A stretch of DNA of 64,000 bases from Comamonadaceae bacterium (GCA_947375135.1 CANCER010000003.1:62001-126000); one strand, 5' to 3'; shown: positions 1 through 8,917, counted from the stretch's first letter. Notes: generated by a model from the letters alone, not told the origin. Translations and numbers: made by a program.

Positions 1-91
1 TGCCCGATGGCGCCTTCGCCGCCGCCAGGCTGCTACCCGCAGCACCGAAGAAAAGTGCTGCCAGCAGCAGGGGGGCGGAGAAGGCGCGCAT
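1..91 (-). CDS. Secreted protein, N-terminal fragment cut by the window edge
   Basis: An ATG at 91-89 opens a frame that runs off the left edge. The 30 visible residues are a signal peptide: MR, then a hydrophobic Ala/Leu/Phe core and an AAA cleavage region. The start lies one base after the stop codon of the upstream TonB-dependent receptor gene, so the two are probably translationally coupled in one operon. The mature protein is outside the window, so function is unknown. Its position suggests a periplasmic or surface partner of the receptor, for example a hydrolase or binding protein (inference). Confidence 0.6.
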   Translation of the reverse strand, partial: MRAFSAPLLLAALFFGAAGSSLAAAKAPSG

Positions 92-92
92 C

Positions 93-2432
93 TTAGAAGT
101 CCGAACGCAGGGTGACGGACACGTACAGCGGTGCGCTCACGTAGTAAGTGGGGCCGCTGCTGGTGGCCTTGGTCGTGAAGTTGCTGCCGCTGGGTGAATT
201 GATACGCAGGTATTGCGTGTCAAACAGGTTCATGACGTTCATTTGAATGGACGGCTTTTTGAAGAACTTGGAGTCCGCAAAGCGGTAGCCAGCCGTGACA
301 TTCACCACCGCATAGTCGCCCATGGTCTCGTCGTTCACCAGCGTGGAGTAGGCCGCGCCCGTGTACTTGAGGTCGACATTGCCGTACCAGTCGGCACTGT
401 TGTAGGACACGCGCAGGCCGCTCATCCACTCCGGGGTGTCAGGCATTTGCTTGCCGCTGGTGGCTTCAGTGGTACCCACTGCCGTGCGCAAATTGCTTTG
501 CATCTTGCTGCTGGTGTAGGACAGCGAGCCGTACACCGACCAGTTGCTGCTGAGCTTGTAGCCCGATTCCATTTCAAAGCCCTGCGTGGTCACATTGCCG
601 ACGTTGTAGTCGACGGATGCGTTCGCTTCAGGCACATAGGCTTTGGCAATGCGGTTGTTGAAGTCAATCATGTACAGCGAGCCGGAGAATGTCCATGCGT
701 CACGGGCGATGCGGTAGCCCACGTCCAGATTGGTGGAGGTCTCCATGTCCATCGCAGGGTTGCGCTGGGTGAAGTTGGTCAGCACGCCATTGGTAACGGT
801 GCCACCCACCAAAAGACCTTCGTAGCTGAAGTTGCCCGGTGCCTTCATGTTTTGCGCGATATTGGCAAACACCTGTTGCTCGCCATCCAGGCGGTAACGC
901 ATGCCCAGGCTGGGTAGCAGCTTGCTGTACGTCTTGTTGACAGCGTAGTCTGCGCCCATGCCGGTGCCGATGTTGGCAAAGCTCTTGAAGTCGCGCTTGA
1001 TCTCGGCGTTGCGCAGGCCAGCCTGCACGTTCAGCTTGTCATCCATCAGGTTGACGCTGTCCTGCAGGAACAGCGAGGATGCCGTGCTGATGGTGATCTC
1101 GTTGCGCGCCATGACCGGTTGGCCGTTCTGCTGCAGGATGTAACTGTCGGTGTTGAACTGCCATGGGTCGGCGGGTATTGCACCGCTGTTCATGACCTCG
1201 CGCGGGCCGGTTTGCACGTGGCGTGCCTGCTCATACCAGTAGCCGGCCAGGATGTCGTGGTTTTGCCAGCGGGTGTTGGCCTTCAGGGTCACGCCGGGAC
1301 GGTTGGTTTCGGTCACGCTGCTGCCGTAAACCAATGCCGTTGCGTCGGTGGCATTGCCATTGCCATTGAGGTCCTTACCGATACCGCCTCCGATCAGGGT
1401 GCTGAGGGCGTTTTCGTTCAGGGTTTGCAATTGGCCGCCACCGGTGCCGTGGCCATACCAGTAGTAGGGCTCCACCGAGATGCTGGTGTCCTTGCTGGCC
1501 TTGTATTCCACCTTGCCGGTCCACAGCAGGTTCAGGAAGGGATTGATGTTGTCCACGTAGTAACCATCCGTGGGTGCAGCCGTTGCCGTGAGGACATTGG
1601 GTGCCACCGTACCGAAGTCCAGGGTGGGCGTGGCCGCAATCTGGGTCTTGGTCAATGCACGGATATTGTTGTTGTACATCTTGTTCCACAACAGGCTGGT
1701 GGAAGCCAGCCAGCTGTCATTGACCTTCAACTCCAGGCCCATGTCCACGTGCTCTTTCTGTGCGCCGCCCTGTCCCTTGAACTTGTCGGCCGTGGCCTTG
1801 GAGTAGGAAATAAAGGCCTTGGTGCTGTCGTCGGCAAACTTGCCCGTATCCAGACGGACGAAGGTGCGGTTGGTGCGCAGGGCGCCCAGGGTCTGGGTCA
1901 GCGTCATGCCGGCCTTGTCTTTGGGTGCGCAGGTGGTCATGCCCACGTTGCCGCCCGATGCGCCTACGTGCGGGGCTTCGGTGTCGGTGGAGCCCTGGGT
2001 CACGAAAACTTCGCACAAGTTTTCAGTGTCTGCGTATTCCATGGGGTACACCGCAAAGTTACCCGAGTCATTGACCGGAGCGCCGTTGATGGTGAAGCCC
2101 ATCTGGTCGCTGTTGGCACCGCGCACGCGCATGCCGCCGCCAAACAGGCCGGTGGCGTCCTGGCTGAAGGTGTTCACGCCGGGCAGCAGTTCAATCGCCT
2201 GGAAGGGGTTGGCGGTGGGGTTGAGTGTGTCCATGTGGGCACGGCTCACCGAACTGCGGGCCTTGGGGGTGTCTTCCTGCACCAGCAGGCCGGTGGCGGT
2301 GCCGCCTTGGGCACCCTCTACGGCAATACGGCCCACATCGGTGGCTGCATTGCTTTGGGCCCAGAGCATGGGGGAGGCGCAAATAGTAGCAACGGCCAAT
2401 GCCAGTTGCGTGCGTCGGGTGAAGGTGGTCAT
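93..2432 (-). CDS. TonB-dependent outer-membrane receptor (first of two)
   Basis: This 779-residue protein has a signal peptide (about residues 1-25), a plug domain with the usual RVRGANSDQ-type segment, and a C-terminal beta-barrel ending in Phe (RSDF), as outer-membrane barrels do. It should move a ligand too large or scarce for porins across the outer membrane using TonB energy. The plug holds two cysteines about 27 residues apart (ENLCEV and MTTCAP), an unusual pair that could form a disulfide. It is the third gene of a minus-strand operon (receptor, tonB, receptor, secreted protein). The ligand is unknown; a PhoB-type box in front of the operon suggests a phosphorus compound. It could instead carry iron or another metal chelate. 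Confidence 0.9.
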   Translation of the reverse strand: MTTFTRRTQLALAVATICASPMLWAQSNAATDVGRIAVEGAQGGTATGLLVQEDTPKARSSVSRAHMDTLNPTANPFQAIELLPGVNTFSQDATGLFGGGMRVRGANSDQMGFTINGAPVNDSGNFAVYPMEYADTENLCEVFVTQGSTDTEAPHVGASGGNVGMTTCAPKDKAGMTLTQTLGALRTNRTFVRLDTGKFADDSTKAFISYSKATADKFKGQGGAQKEHVDMGLELKVNDSWLASTSLLWNKMYNNNIRALTKTQIAATPTLDFGTVAPNVLTATAAPTDGYYVDNINPFLNLLWTGKVEYKASKDTSISVEPYYWYGHGTGGGQLQTLNENALSTLIGGGIGKDLNGNGNATDATALVYGSSVTETNRPGVTLKANTRWQNHDILAGYWYEQARHVQTGPREVMNSGAIPADPWQFNTDSYILQQNGQPVMARNEITISTASSLFLQDSVNLMDDKLNVQAGLRNAEIKRDFKSFANIGTGMGADYAVNKTYSKLLPSLGMRYRLDGEQQVFANIAQNMKAPGNFSYEGLLVGGTVTNGVLTNFTQRNPAMDMETSTNLDVGYRIARDAWTFSGSLYMIDFNNRIAKAYVPEANASVDYNVGNVTTQGFEMESGYKLSSNWSVYGSLSYTSSKMQSNLRTAVGTTEATSGKQMPDTPEWMSGLRVSYNSADWYGNVDLKYTGAAYSTLVNDETMGDYAVVNVTAGYRFADSKFFKKPSIQMNVMNLFDTQYLRINSPSGSNFTTKATSSGPTYYVSAPLYVSVTLRSDF

Positions 2433-2477
2433 CTGAGTGTCTTTCAGTCGTTGGATGCAGTTGAAAAAAAAGGAGAA

Positions 2478-3212
2478 CTAGGCGGGAGGAAGAAAATCAA
2501 TGTCTACCGTGAACTTGTGCTGGTCCTGACCAGGCCACAGCTCGGCGGTGAACGGGGGATAGCTCACGCGGCGCACCGTGGCCAGTGCCGCGTCATTCAG
2601 CAGGTTGGAGTCGGCCGCTTCCAGCACACCAAGCTCCAGCAAATTGCCGGCGCGATTCAGCGTGAACCAAAGTTTCACAACGCCCTGCGGCCTTTGCTGG
2701 CTGGCCTGGCGCCCTGTGGGATAGCGCTTGCTGGCGTTGAGCATGGCCCTGAGGCGTGCCGCGTACTCCGCCTCGGCAGACGCCGTGTTGTGCGCCTTGT
2801 GGGCCGGCTCCACGGGTGCGGCAACGGCGGGTGCGTGTGTCTGTGGGGTGTTGACCGTCGGCGCAGGCGCCGGTGCGGGCTCCGCCACACGCTCGGCTTT
2901 TGCAGGTGCTTCCACCTGCGCGGGAGCCGGCGTGGGCACAGCCTGCACAGGCCGTTGCTCCACGGGTGTACTGGGCTTGGGCTCTTGGACCACGGGCTTC
3001 GGGGTCGGCAGCGCAGGCGGAGGTGGTGGTGTCACCATCACCTCTTGCAGGACAACAGCCTCTAATGGTTTCTTGAGGATTCTGTCTACGCTGGTTTGGA
3101 ATACACCGCTAACAATCAGAACCAGCAGCAAGGCATGCATGCCCACGGCCCAGCCCAGACCGACATAGCGGCGTGAGCTTCCAAAATTGCGATACGACGC
3201 ATAACCCGGCAT
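2478..3212 (-). CDS. tonB: Energy transducer TonB
   Basis: The protein (244 residues) has a short cytoplasmic N-terminus, one membrane helix at about residues 19-41, a long Pro/Ala/Glu-rich periplasmic linker starting with PPPPPALP (about 60-145), and a C-terminal TonB fold (about 150-244). It transmits the ExbB-ExbD proton-motive energy to the receptors encoded on either side. Sitting between two receptor genes suggests a dedicated TonB. It is paralogous to the TonB at 7410-8054: both carry a KPL-AVV-Q-V motif before the proline run. The start at 3212 puts the helix at the expected place. Confidence 0.9.
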   Translation of the reverse strand: MPGYASYRNFGSSRRYVGLGWAVGMHALLLVLIVSGVFQTSVDRILKKPLEAVVLQEVMVTPPPPPALPTPKPVVQEPKPSTPVEQRPVQAVPTPAPAQVEAPAKAERVAEPAPAPAPTVNTPQTHAPAVAAPVEPAHKAHNTASAEAEYAARLRAMLNASKRYPTGRQASQQRPQGVVKLWFTLNRAGNLLELGVLEAADSNLLNDAALATVRRVSYPPFTAELWPGQDQHKFTVDIDFLPPA

Positions 3213-3284
3213 GGAAAAATTTCCTCTGAAAAAAAGGTATCCACAGCAGGCTTTTCAGCCTGTGTGGATATGCGACTACAGGGA

Positions 3285-5483
3285 TCAGAAGTCGACGGTC
3301 AGCGTCAGGTTGATGCTGCGGCCGGGCAACACGTTCAGCACGTCGGAAGGGCTGCTGTTCGCGCTGGTAAAGCCTTTGGTCGCGGTGGCAATGCCGGTGA
3401 TGGAATGGCTGTCCATCAGGTTGTTCACACCAAATTGCACCTTGGTCTGCTTGGCAAACGCACCCTGGTTCTTGAGGGTGTAGTTGACAAACAGGTTGGA
3501 CAAGACCACTGGCTCGACCGCGTAAGCTTCGTGCACGATGTTGGATGCGGAGTCCTTGCCGTCGTAATACATTTTGCCGATGCGGTTGGCGTTCAAACCA
3601 ATGGCCCAGCCATCACGCGCGTAGTTCAGGCCAATGGTTTCAGTGTCCATCGGAGCACCCTGCACCCACTTGCCGTCGGAGTACTTCAGGCTACCGATGG
3701 TGGCATTCGCGTAGACGCTAAAGCCGCCACCCAGTACGAAGTTGGCTTCCGCTTCGATGCCCTGGTTGTATTGCGTGCCACTTGCCATCCAGGTGGTGAT
3801 GTTGGTGATGGCATCGGTGCTGGATGTATAGGTGCTGTCCAGTTCGGTGTAGTACACGTTGGCCGACAGGGTGTAGCCCGGTGTGTTGTACACGGTGCCA
3901 AACTGGGTGGTCGACGCTTTGGTCGGCTTGGGTGGCACGGACACATTGGCGTTGACTACGTCAAACACGCCGGTACTTGGAATCTGGTCGCCCACGGTGT
4001 ATTGGCCGTACACCGACCAGTTGGGTGCCAGCTTGTAGCGCACATCCAGGGACGGCAGGGTGTCGCTGTATTCCACCGCATTGCTGATGCTCGCAGCTCC
4101 GCCCAATGCACCCACCGCACCGCCGTTGTCGGCCAGGTGGTTGAATTTCTGGCTGTAGGAAGCGTACTTGATACCAGGGGTCACAGACAGTTTGTCCGAC
4201 ACCTTGTACTCATATTCCACGTAAGGCTGCACCGTCGTGGTGGTGTACGTTTCGGAGTAGTCGGGGATGGCAACGTTCACCCATGTCAAGGGGTTGGACT
4301 TGTAGGTGAAGCGGTAGCTGTCGGAATTGTCCAACCACAGACCGGTGCGCAATATGGCGGAGTCAGACTCTTTGGTAAAACGCAGCACGTTCCCGTAGGT
4401 CTTGTAAGCGTTCAGCTTGTCGGCGCCGCTGGTAAGGGTGATGGTGGCCGTTTCAGGTGTGGTGCCATCGTATTTCTGGTGGTTGGTATAGCTGTAGCGG
4501 TACAGCTTGTCTTCCATCTTCCAGCCATTGCCCAGTGCCATCTCGACACCGGCGTAACTGAAGTCGGTAGTCAGGTTGTAGAAGTTGTAGCCGTAGAAGT
4601 CACCGCGCACAGGGTTGTCGCTGTTCATGTAGGTGTAGTCGCCCGCATCAAAGCGCTTGCGCGTAATCCCCTTGACAGATCCGGTGTGGTTCGTCATATC
4701 CAGGTACGACGTGAACAGGGTGTAGGTCGTCGTGCTGTCCGCTACGTACTGGTACTTGCCGGAATAGGCTTTGCGGTGCTGGTCGTTGAAGGTCTGGTAG
4801 CCGTTGGAGTCGGTCTTTTCCACGTTGAACATCAGGCTGGATTTGCCATCCGCGCCAAACTGGCCGGTCTGCTGCTCGAAGCCCAGCACGTTGGTGTTCC
4901 AGGTGCCCATGGAGGCCATCAGGCTGGTGCGCTTGTCGGCTTCCACGGCGCGTGAACGCAAATCCACGTTGCCGCCAAAGGTGGCTTGTCCCAGTGTCGC
5001 TGCAGAACCGGGGCTGCGATCCACGACTGCACCACCCAGTGTCTGGCTGGGGAACCAGGCCCAGGAATGGTGGCTGACACCGTTGGTGTCATTGAAAGGA
5101 ATGCCATCAAAGCTGATGACCATGTTGCTGTCGGACAAACCACGCATGGTGATTTTCGAATCACCCAGGCCCACGCCGTTGGCGGTGTAGCTGAAGACGC
5201 CAGGGGTCATCGTCAAGGCCTGGGTGTAGTCGGCCACGGGCGATGTGTAGTTGCGGATGAACTCATCGCTCACGATGGACTGGGCCGAACGTGCTTCCAG
5301 CGAACCCTGCGAAGGTGCCGTATCGGTAGCCTGCAGCGTTTGCTTTGCACCGGAAATTTCAACAGGTTTCAATTCGACCTGGGCTTGCGCAAAGCCGGGC
5401 GCTGCAACGCAGAGCAGGGCCACTGCGCGCGACAGGTTGACTACGCTTTTGCGCAGTTGGTAGGGAGCGGTTGTGGTGTTCAT
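3285..5483 (-). CDS. TonB-dependent outer-membrane receptor (second of two)
   Basis: The protein (732 residues) has a signal peptide (cleavage near residue 34, FAQAQ), a plug with a KITMRGLSDSN segment and a GGNVDLRS strand, and a 22-strand-type barrel ending in Phe (TVDF). It is the promoter-proximal gene of the receptor-tonB-receptor operon. A candidate PhoB box lies 65 bp upstream, so expression is probably raised under phosphate limitation (inference). No siderophore-specific motif was recognised, and substrate cannot be assigned from sequence alone. Organophosphates or phosphorylated chelates fit the setting. Confidence 0.9.
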   Translation of the reverse strand: MNTTTAPYQLRKSVVNLSRAVALLCVAAPGFAQAQVELKPVEISGAKQTLQATDTAPSQGSLEARSAQSIVSDEFIRNYTSPVADYTQALTMTPGVFSYTANGVGLGDSKITMRGLSDSNMVISFDGIPFNDTNGVSHHSWAWFPSQTLGGAVVDRSPGSAATLGQATFGGNVDLRSRAVEADKRTSLMASMGTWNTNVLGFEQQTGQFGADGKSSLMFNVEKTDSNGYQTFNDQHRKAYSGKYQYVADSTTTYTLFTSYLDMTNHTGSVKGITRKRFDAGDYTYMNSDNPVRGDFYGYNFYNLTTDFSYAGVEMALGNGWKMEDKLYRYSYTNHQKYDGTTPETATITLTSGADKLNAYKTYGNVLRFTKESDSAILRTGLWLDNSDSYRFTYKSNPLTWVNVAIPDYSETYTTTTVQPYVEYEYKVSDKLSVTPGIKYASYSQKFNHLADNGGAVGALGGAASISNAVEYSDTLPSLDVRYKLAPNWSVYGQYTVGDQIPSTGVFDVVNANVSVPPKPTKASTTQFGTVYNTPGYTLSANVYYTELDSTYTSSTDAITNITTWMASGTQYNQGIEAEANFVLGGGFSVYANATIGSLKYSDGKWVQGAPMDTETIGLNYARDGWAIGLNANRIGKMYYDGKDSASNIVHEAYAVEPVVLSNLFVNYTLKNQGAFAKQTKVQFGVNNLMDSHSITGIATATKGFTSANSSPSDVLNVLPGRSINLTLTVDF

Positions 5484-5547
5484 GGTGTCAAAAAATGGAT
5501 GTAGTTAAGAACGGCAAAAAACCGATTCGGGTTTAATGTTGCGTTGC

Positions 5548-5569
5548 ACATGTGACATTGCTGTGAATT
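5548..5569 (-). promoter_or_regulatory. Candidate PhoB box for receptor-tonB-receptor operon
   Basis: On the minus strand the cores TTCAC and GTCAC lie exactly 11 bp apart, the direct-repeat spacing of PhoB half-sites. The box ends 65 bp before the receptor start at 5483. Matched by eye against the known CTGTCAT repeat. Confidence 0.6.
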
Positions 5570-5621
5570 GCAAGCCGATGTAACTTTTGAACAACACAAG
5601 GTCATGCAGTGATTCAGCGGA

Positions 5622-5654
5622 TCTTCATGCGCTTGTCGCTGAACTGAAATATTC
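5622..5654 (+). promoter_or_regulatory. Candidate PhoB box for exbB operon
   Basis: Three consecutive 11-bp units carry TTCAT, GTCGC and TGAAAT cores on the plus strand, 86 bp before the exbB start. The middle core deviates from GTCAC, so this match is weaker than most in the window. Confidence 0.4.
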
Positions 5655-5739
5655 GGCTTCTACACTCCTCAAAATTCGAGGCGGTCCACACGAGGCGGCC
5701 GTGCTATTTTTTTATATTGGTGAGGAATGTGAAGTGACT

Positions 5740-6513
5740 ATGCAAATCAATCGGGTACGTTCTGGTGTGCTGTCTTTGACAGCATTTATTCTGTCCACCC
5801 TGTCGGCCTCCGTGCTCGCGCAGACCGCTGCAACAGTGGCTCCTGTGGAGGCGCTTGCAAACCCTTATGGCATACAAGCCGTGTGGGCACAGGGCGACTT
5901 GGTGGCGCGTGGCACCTTGCTGATTCTGGTGTTGATGAGCATGGCCAGCTGGTATGTGATTGTTTCGAAATACATTGAGCAAGCGCGCGTGAACAAGCAG
6001 TCGCGTGCTGTGGAAGGTGACTTCTGGAACGGCGCCTCCATCCGCCAGAGCGCGGACGCACTGGAAGCCACCAGCCCCTACCGCTTCATTGCCGACAAGG
6101 GCCTGGAGAGTGCCAGCAAGCACGATGGCATGCTGGGTGCGATCGATTTCAATACCTGGGTCACCATGGGCATTCAACGCGCCATGACCAACGTGCAAAG
6201 CCGCCTGCAGGAGGGCTTGGCCTTGCTGGCGACGGTCGGCTCCACCGCGCCTTTTGTCGGCTTGTTCGGCACGGTATGGGGCATTTACAACGCACTGGTC
6301 AGCATCGGCATGTCGGGCCAGGCCAGCATCGACAAGGTCGCAGGACCCGTGGGCGAGTCGCTCATCATGACGGCCATCGGCCTGGCGGTGGCGGTGCCTG
6401 CGGTGCTGGGCTACAACTGGCTGGTGCGCCGTAACAAGCTGGCCATGGAAGACGTGCATGCCTTCGGTAACGACCTGCATGCGGTGTTGTTGGCCACGGC
6501 CGGCAAGTCCTGA
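5740..6513 (+). CDS. exbB: ExbB/TolQ/MotA-family proton channel
   Basis: From the ATG at 5740 the protein has 257 residues. It begins with a signal-peptide-like hydrophobic segment (ends ASVLAQ), then has three membrane helices: one around LLILVLMSMASWYVIV and two in the C-terminal half with the conserved STAPFVGLFGTVWGIYNAL and GESLIMTAIGLAVAVPAV segments of the ExbB family. A longer upstream frame exists, but 5740 gives the expected family N-terminus and is preceded by purine-rich GAGGA/GAAG. It forms the pentameric stator that powers TonB. First gene of exbB-exbD-exbD-tonB. Confidence 0.92.
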   Translation: MQINRVRSGVLSLTAFILSTLSASVLAQTAATVAPVEALANPYGIQAVWAQGDLVARGTLLILVLMSMASWYVIVSKYIEQARVNKQSRAVEGDFWNGASIRQSADALEATSPYRFIADKGLESASKHDGMLGAIDFNTWVTMGIQRAMTNVQSRLQEGLALLATVGSTAPFVGLFGTVWGIYNALVSIGMSGQASIDKVAGPVGESLIMTAIGLAVAVPAVLGYNWLVRRNKLAMEDVHAFGNDLHAVLLATAGKS

Positions 6514-6549
6514 GCTCCCACGCAAGCGCTACGCTGAAGTGTTCTGCAT

Positions 6550-6978
6550 ATGGCAATGAACCTGGGCTCCGACGAGGGCGATGACGCCGTGATGAGCGCC
6601 ATCAACACCACACCGCTGGTGGATGTGATGTTGGTGCTGCTGATTATTTTTCTGATTACGATTCCGGCCGTGACCACCTCGGTCAAGCTGAGCCTGCCCA
6701 AGCAGCGCGTAGAAGTGCGTGAGACCAAGCCGGAAAATATCATTATTTCGGTCGACAAGGCTGGTCACACCTTTTGGTACGACACGCAGTTGGCCGGCCG
6801 TGAGGACCTGGTCAACCGCTTGAAAAAAATATCCAGCATGCAGCCGCAACCCGAAGTGCAGATTCGCGGTGACGGCGATGCGCGCTACGACAGCGTGGGT
6901 CGCATCATGTATGCCTGCCAGCTTGCCGGCATTGCCAAAGTAACCTTTATTACGGAGCCTCCCGCCCTGGGCGGATGA
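6550..6978 (+). CDS. exbD: ExbD biopolymer transport protein (copy 1)
   Basis: The protein (142 residues) has the ExbD signature: a cytoplasmic N-terminus, then INTTPLVDVMLVLLIIFLIT with the membrane Asp that carries protons, then a periplasmic domain. It works with ExbB and TonB. It is followed by a second exbD whose ATG overlaps this stop codon. Two ExbD paralogues beside a single ExbB is a recurrent arrangement in Proteobacteria; whether they form mixed dimers here is unknown. Confidence 0.92.
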   Translation: MAMNLGSDEGDDAVMSAINTTPLVDVMLVLLIIFLITIPAVTTSVKLSLPKQRVEVRETKPENIIISVDKAGHTFWYDTQLAGREDLVNRLKKISSMQPQPEVQIRGDGDARYDSVGRIMYACQLAGIAKVTFITEPPALGG

Positions 6979-7409
6979 CACGCATGGCTATGAGTTCCCC
7001 TATGGGTCAGTCCGACGAGATGGACGTGATCATGGACATCAACACCACGCCCCTGATTGATGTGATGCTGGTGCTGCTGGTGATGATGATCATCACGATT
7101 CCTGTGCAGTTGCATGCGGTCAAGCTGGAACTGCCAGTGGGCCGCCCGCCGGTGAGCCAGGTCAAGCCCGAAGTCATTCAAATTGATATCGATGCCAAGA
7201 GCGGCCTGCATTGGCAGGGGCAGACCATTGCCTTGGAGCAACTGGAAGAGAAGATGCGCAAAAGCGCGCTGGCAGCCCCGCAGCCCGAAGTCCACCTGCG
7301 CACCGACAAGGACGCCAGCTATGCCGTATTTGCCAACGTGCTGGCCAGTTCACGGCGCATTGGCTTGAACCGCATTGCCGTGGTCGGCAGCGAACAGTTT
7401 GTGCAGTAA
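6975..7409 (+). CDS. exbD: ExbD biopolymer transport protein (copy 2)
   Basis: The protein (144 residues) repeats the ExbD layout: INTTPLIDVMLVLLVMMIITIP membrane segment with the conserved Asp, then a periplasmic domain. Its ATG overlaps the stop of the first exbD (ATGA), indicating coupling; an ATG nine bases later is also possible. The helix is shifted toward Met/Ile compared with copy 1, so the two are diverged paralogues rather than a recent duplication. Confidence 0.9.
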   Translation: MTRMAMSSPMGQSDEMDVIMDINTTPLIDVMLVLLVMMIITIPVQLHAVKLELPVGRPPVSQVKPEVIQIDIDAKSGLHWQGQTIALEQLEEKMRKSALAAPQPEVHLRTDKDASYAVFANVLASSRRIGLNRIAVVGSEQFVQ

Positions 7410-8054
7410 ATGAGGGCCGCTGACTACCGCACTGCGGATCCTTCGCGCCGCTACCGTGGCATTGCCGTCGCACTGGCGGTGCATGTGTTTCTGGCCTGGC
7501 TGCTGATTTCCGGAACGGCGCGCAAAGGGATGGAGTTGCTCAACAAGCCCTTGCAAGCCGTGGTGATTCAGGATGTGGTGGTTGCACCACCACCACCGCC
7601 ACCGCGCAAGCTGGTGGCGCTACCCAAGGCGCAGACGGTGCCCACCCAACCCCCGCCTTTTATACCGGTGGCCGAAGTGCCCGTGGCAGCGCCCGCCACC
7701 TTCGCCGTAGAGTCCACGCCCGTTGTGCATGAGGCACCGCCGCCTGCTCCCGCACCGGTAATCGTGGCTGCTGCGCCTCCCGCACCGGCGCCTGCAGCCA
7801 AGCTGGACATGGCCATTGTGTGCCCCACCCAGGTGCCCCCGGAAATGCCACGCCGTGCGCTGATCGATGGCGCGCAGGGCCTGGTCAAGGCGCAGGTGCG
7901 CATTGCAGAGGGCGTGGTGCGCGAAGTGACCTTCTTGTCGGGTCCCCGTATTTTTTATCCCGCGGTGCGCGCCGCCATGCTGCAATACAAGTGCACACGG
8001 CAGGGCAGTGAAGTGGTGGCCACCCAGGACTTCAACTTCAAGCTGCAGCCCTGA
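7410..8054 (+). CDS. tonB: Energy transducer TonB (second copy)
   Basis: The protein (214 residues) has a membrane helix at about 18-36, a proline-rich linker beginning with six prolines (about 61-120) and a C-terminal TonB-like domain with two cysteines (MAIVCPTQ and LQYKCTR) that could pair. The ATG directly follows the TAA of exbD, so translation is coupled. Together with exbB and two exbD genes this makes a complete TonB energising complex facing the receptor operon. It is a paralogue of the protein encoded at 2478-3212. Confidence 0.88.
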   Translation: MRAADYRTADPSRRYRGIAVALAVHVFLAWLLISGTARKGMELLNKPLQAVVIQDVVVAPPPPPPRKLVALPKAQTVPTQPPPFIPVAEVPVAAPATFAVESTPVVHEAPPPAPAPVIVAAAPPAPAPAAKLDMAIVCPTQVPPEMPRRALIDGAQGLVKAQVRIAEGVVREVTFLSGPRIFYPAVRAAMLQYKCTRQGSEVVATQDFNFKLQP

Positions 8055-8077
8055 GCCTGTTCGGCTTCCGGGGAAGG

Positions 8078-8112
8078 GGCCTGCCGCAGGGTACGACGCC
8101 CTGCGGCAGGCC
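8078..8112. terminator. Strong hairpin between convergent exbBD-tonB and PAP2 genes
   Basis: Two perfect 14-bp arms (8078-8091 and 8099-8112) flank a 7-base loop. On the plus strand the stem is followed by TTT-C-T, so it should end the exb-tonB transcript. It also sits just past the stop of the minus-strand PAP2 gene, though no T-run follows on that side. Confidence 0.8.
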
Positions 8113-8120
8113 TTTCTACA

Positions 8121-8831
8121 TTACTTTGCAGCCACGGCTGCAGCCTGCAAGCGCTGCACTTCCGCACGGGCCACAACCATTTCCTGCTGGTACTGTGGCT
8201 TGTTGGCCATCACCGCATGGATGGTGTAGGCCAGGAGTTTGCTGGCCTCAATGTCGCTGCGATAGTGCACGCCGCAGACCAGCCGGTTGTTGGCGTAGTC
8301 GTCTGCGCGGTTCAGGATGGCATCGCGCTTTTCCGGCACCATGTCGATCAGGGTCAGCGCCATCAGGTAGCCGGTGGTGGCATGTCCGCTGGGGTACGAG
8401 TCGTCCTTCGTTTTTGTCACGCACACAGGATGCAGCGTGGTATCCAGGTTGTAGGGGCGCACGCGCGCAAAGCCGGTCTTGGCGGGTGTGGTGTTGATGC
8501 CTTCATCATTTTTCACGCGCAGGCCAAAGGCGGCCGTTTGGGGCAGCGTCTGCGCGTTAAACCAGTCGCCCAGTTGCTGCTTGAAAATGAAGATGGTTTC
8601 TTCCTTGTCATCGGCCATGGCGGCCGTCTTTTGCGCGTCACTGCGTGTGCCTTCCAGGCGGTGCAGTTCGGCCAGTTCCACTTTGGTTTTGTCCGACTGC
8701 GCAGCAGCAGGAGCGGGCAGAATTTGAAAAGCGCGCGTCTCTTCGGCAGACACAAACGAGGGGTCCTTGGCATGCACCGAAAAAGGCAATCCGAGGCAAA
8801 GGCAGAGGGTGGTCAGGGCAATGGGTTTCAT
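8121..8831 (-). CDS. PAP2-family periplasmic acid phosphatase (class A type)
   Basis: This 236-residue protein has a signal peptide (about 1-21, ends VHA). The PAP2 catalytic motifs are all present: K-x6-RP (KTGFARVRP), PSGH (SYPSGHATTGY) and R-x5-H-x3-D (NRLVCGVHYRSD). The family transfers phosphate through a histidine; soluble periplasmic class A members hydrolyse a wide range of phosphomonoesters. No membrane helices beyond the signal were seen, which favours a soluble phosphatase over a lipid phosphatase. It diverges from a secreted metallophosphoesterase, each with its own candidate PhoB box, so both probably release Pi in the periplasm. Confidence 0.9.
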   Translation of the reverse strand: MKPIALTTLCLCLGLPFSVHAKDPSFVSAEETRAFQILPAPAAAQSDKTKVELAELHRLEGTRSDAQKTAAMADDKEETIFIFKQQLGDWFNAQTLPQTAAFGLRVKNDEGINTTPAKTGFARVRPYNLDTTLHPVCVTKTKDDSYPSGHATTGYLMALTLIDMVPEKRDAILNRADDYANNRLVCGVHYRSDIEASKLLAYTIHAVMANKPQYQQEMVVARAEVQRLQAAAVAAK

Positions 8832-8865
8832 GGTGTGGCGAAGTAAAACGAACAGCTTGCCATGC

Positions 8866-8887
8866 GCATATGAAGATGCGGTGACAT
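8866..8887 (-). promoter_or_regulatory. Candidate PhoB box for PAP2 phosphatase
   Basis: Minus-strand cores GTCAC and TTCAT are spaced 11 bp and end 35 bp before the start at 8831. Confidence 0.65.
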
Positions 8888-8895
8888 TCCCGCAA

Positions 8896-8917
8896 TTGTC
8901 TTGATCGCGTCACAAAA
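8896..8917 (+). promoter_or_regulatory. Candidate PhoB box for metallophosphoesterase
   Basis: Plus-strand cores GTCTT and GTCAC are spaced 11 bp and end 48 bp before the start at 8965. It lies back to back with the minus-strand box of the divergent PAP2 gene. Confidence 0.6.

Noticed and set aside
1119..3065. Very long open frame on the plus strand antisense to the first receptor
   Set aside because: His/Gly/Val-rich composition and no family match; typical antisense frame over a GC-rich gene, and both minus-strand genes beneath it are clear.
3264..4955. 563-codon plus-strand frame
   Set aside because: Antisense shadow of the second TonB-dependent receptor; no signal, domain or ribosome site.
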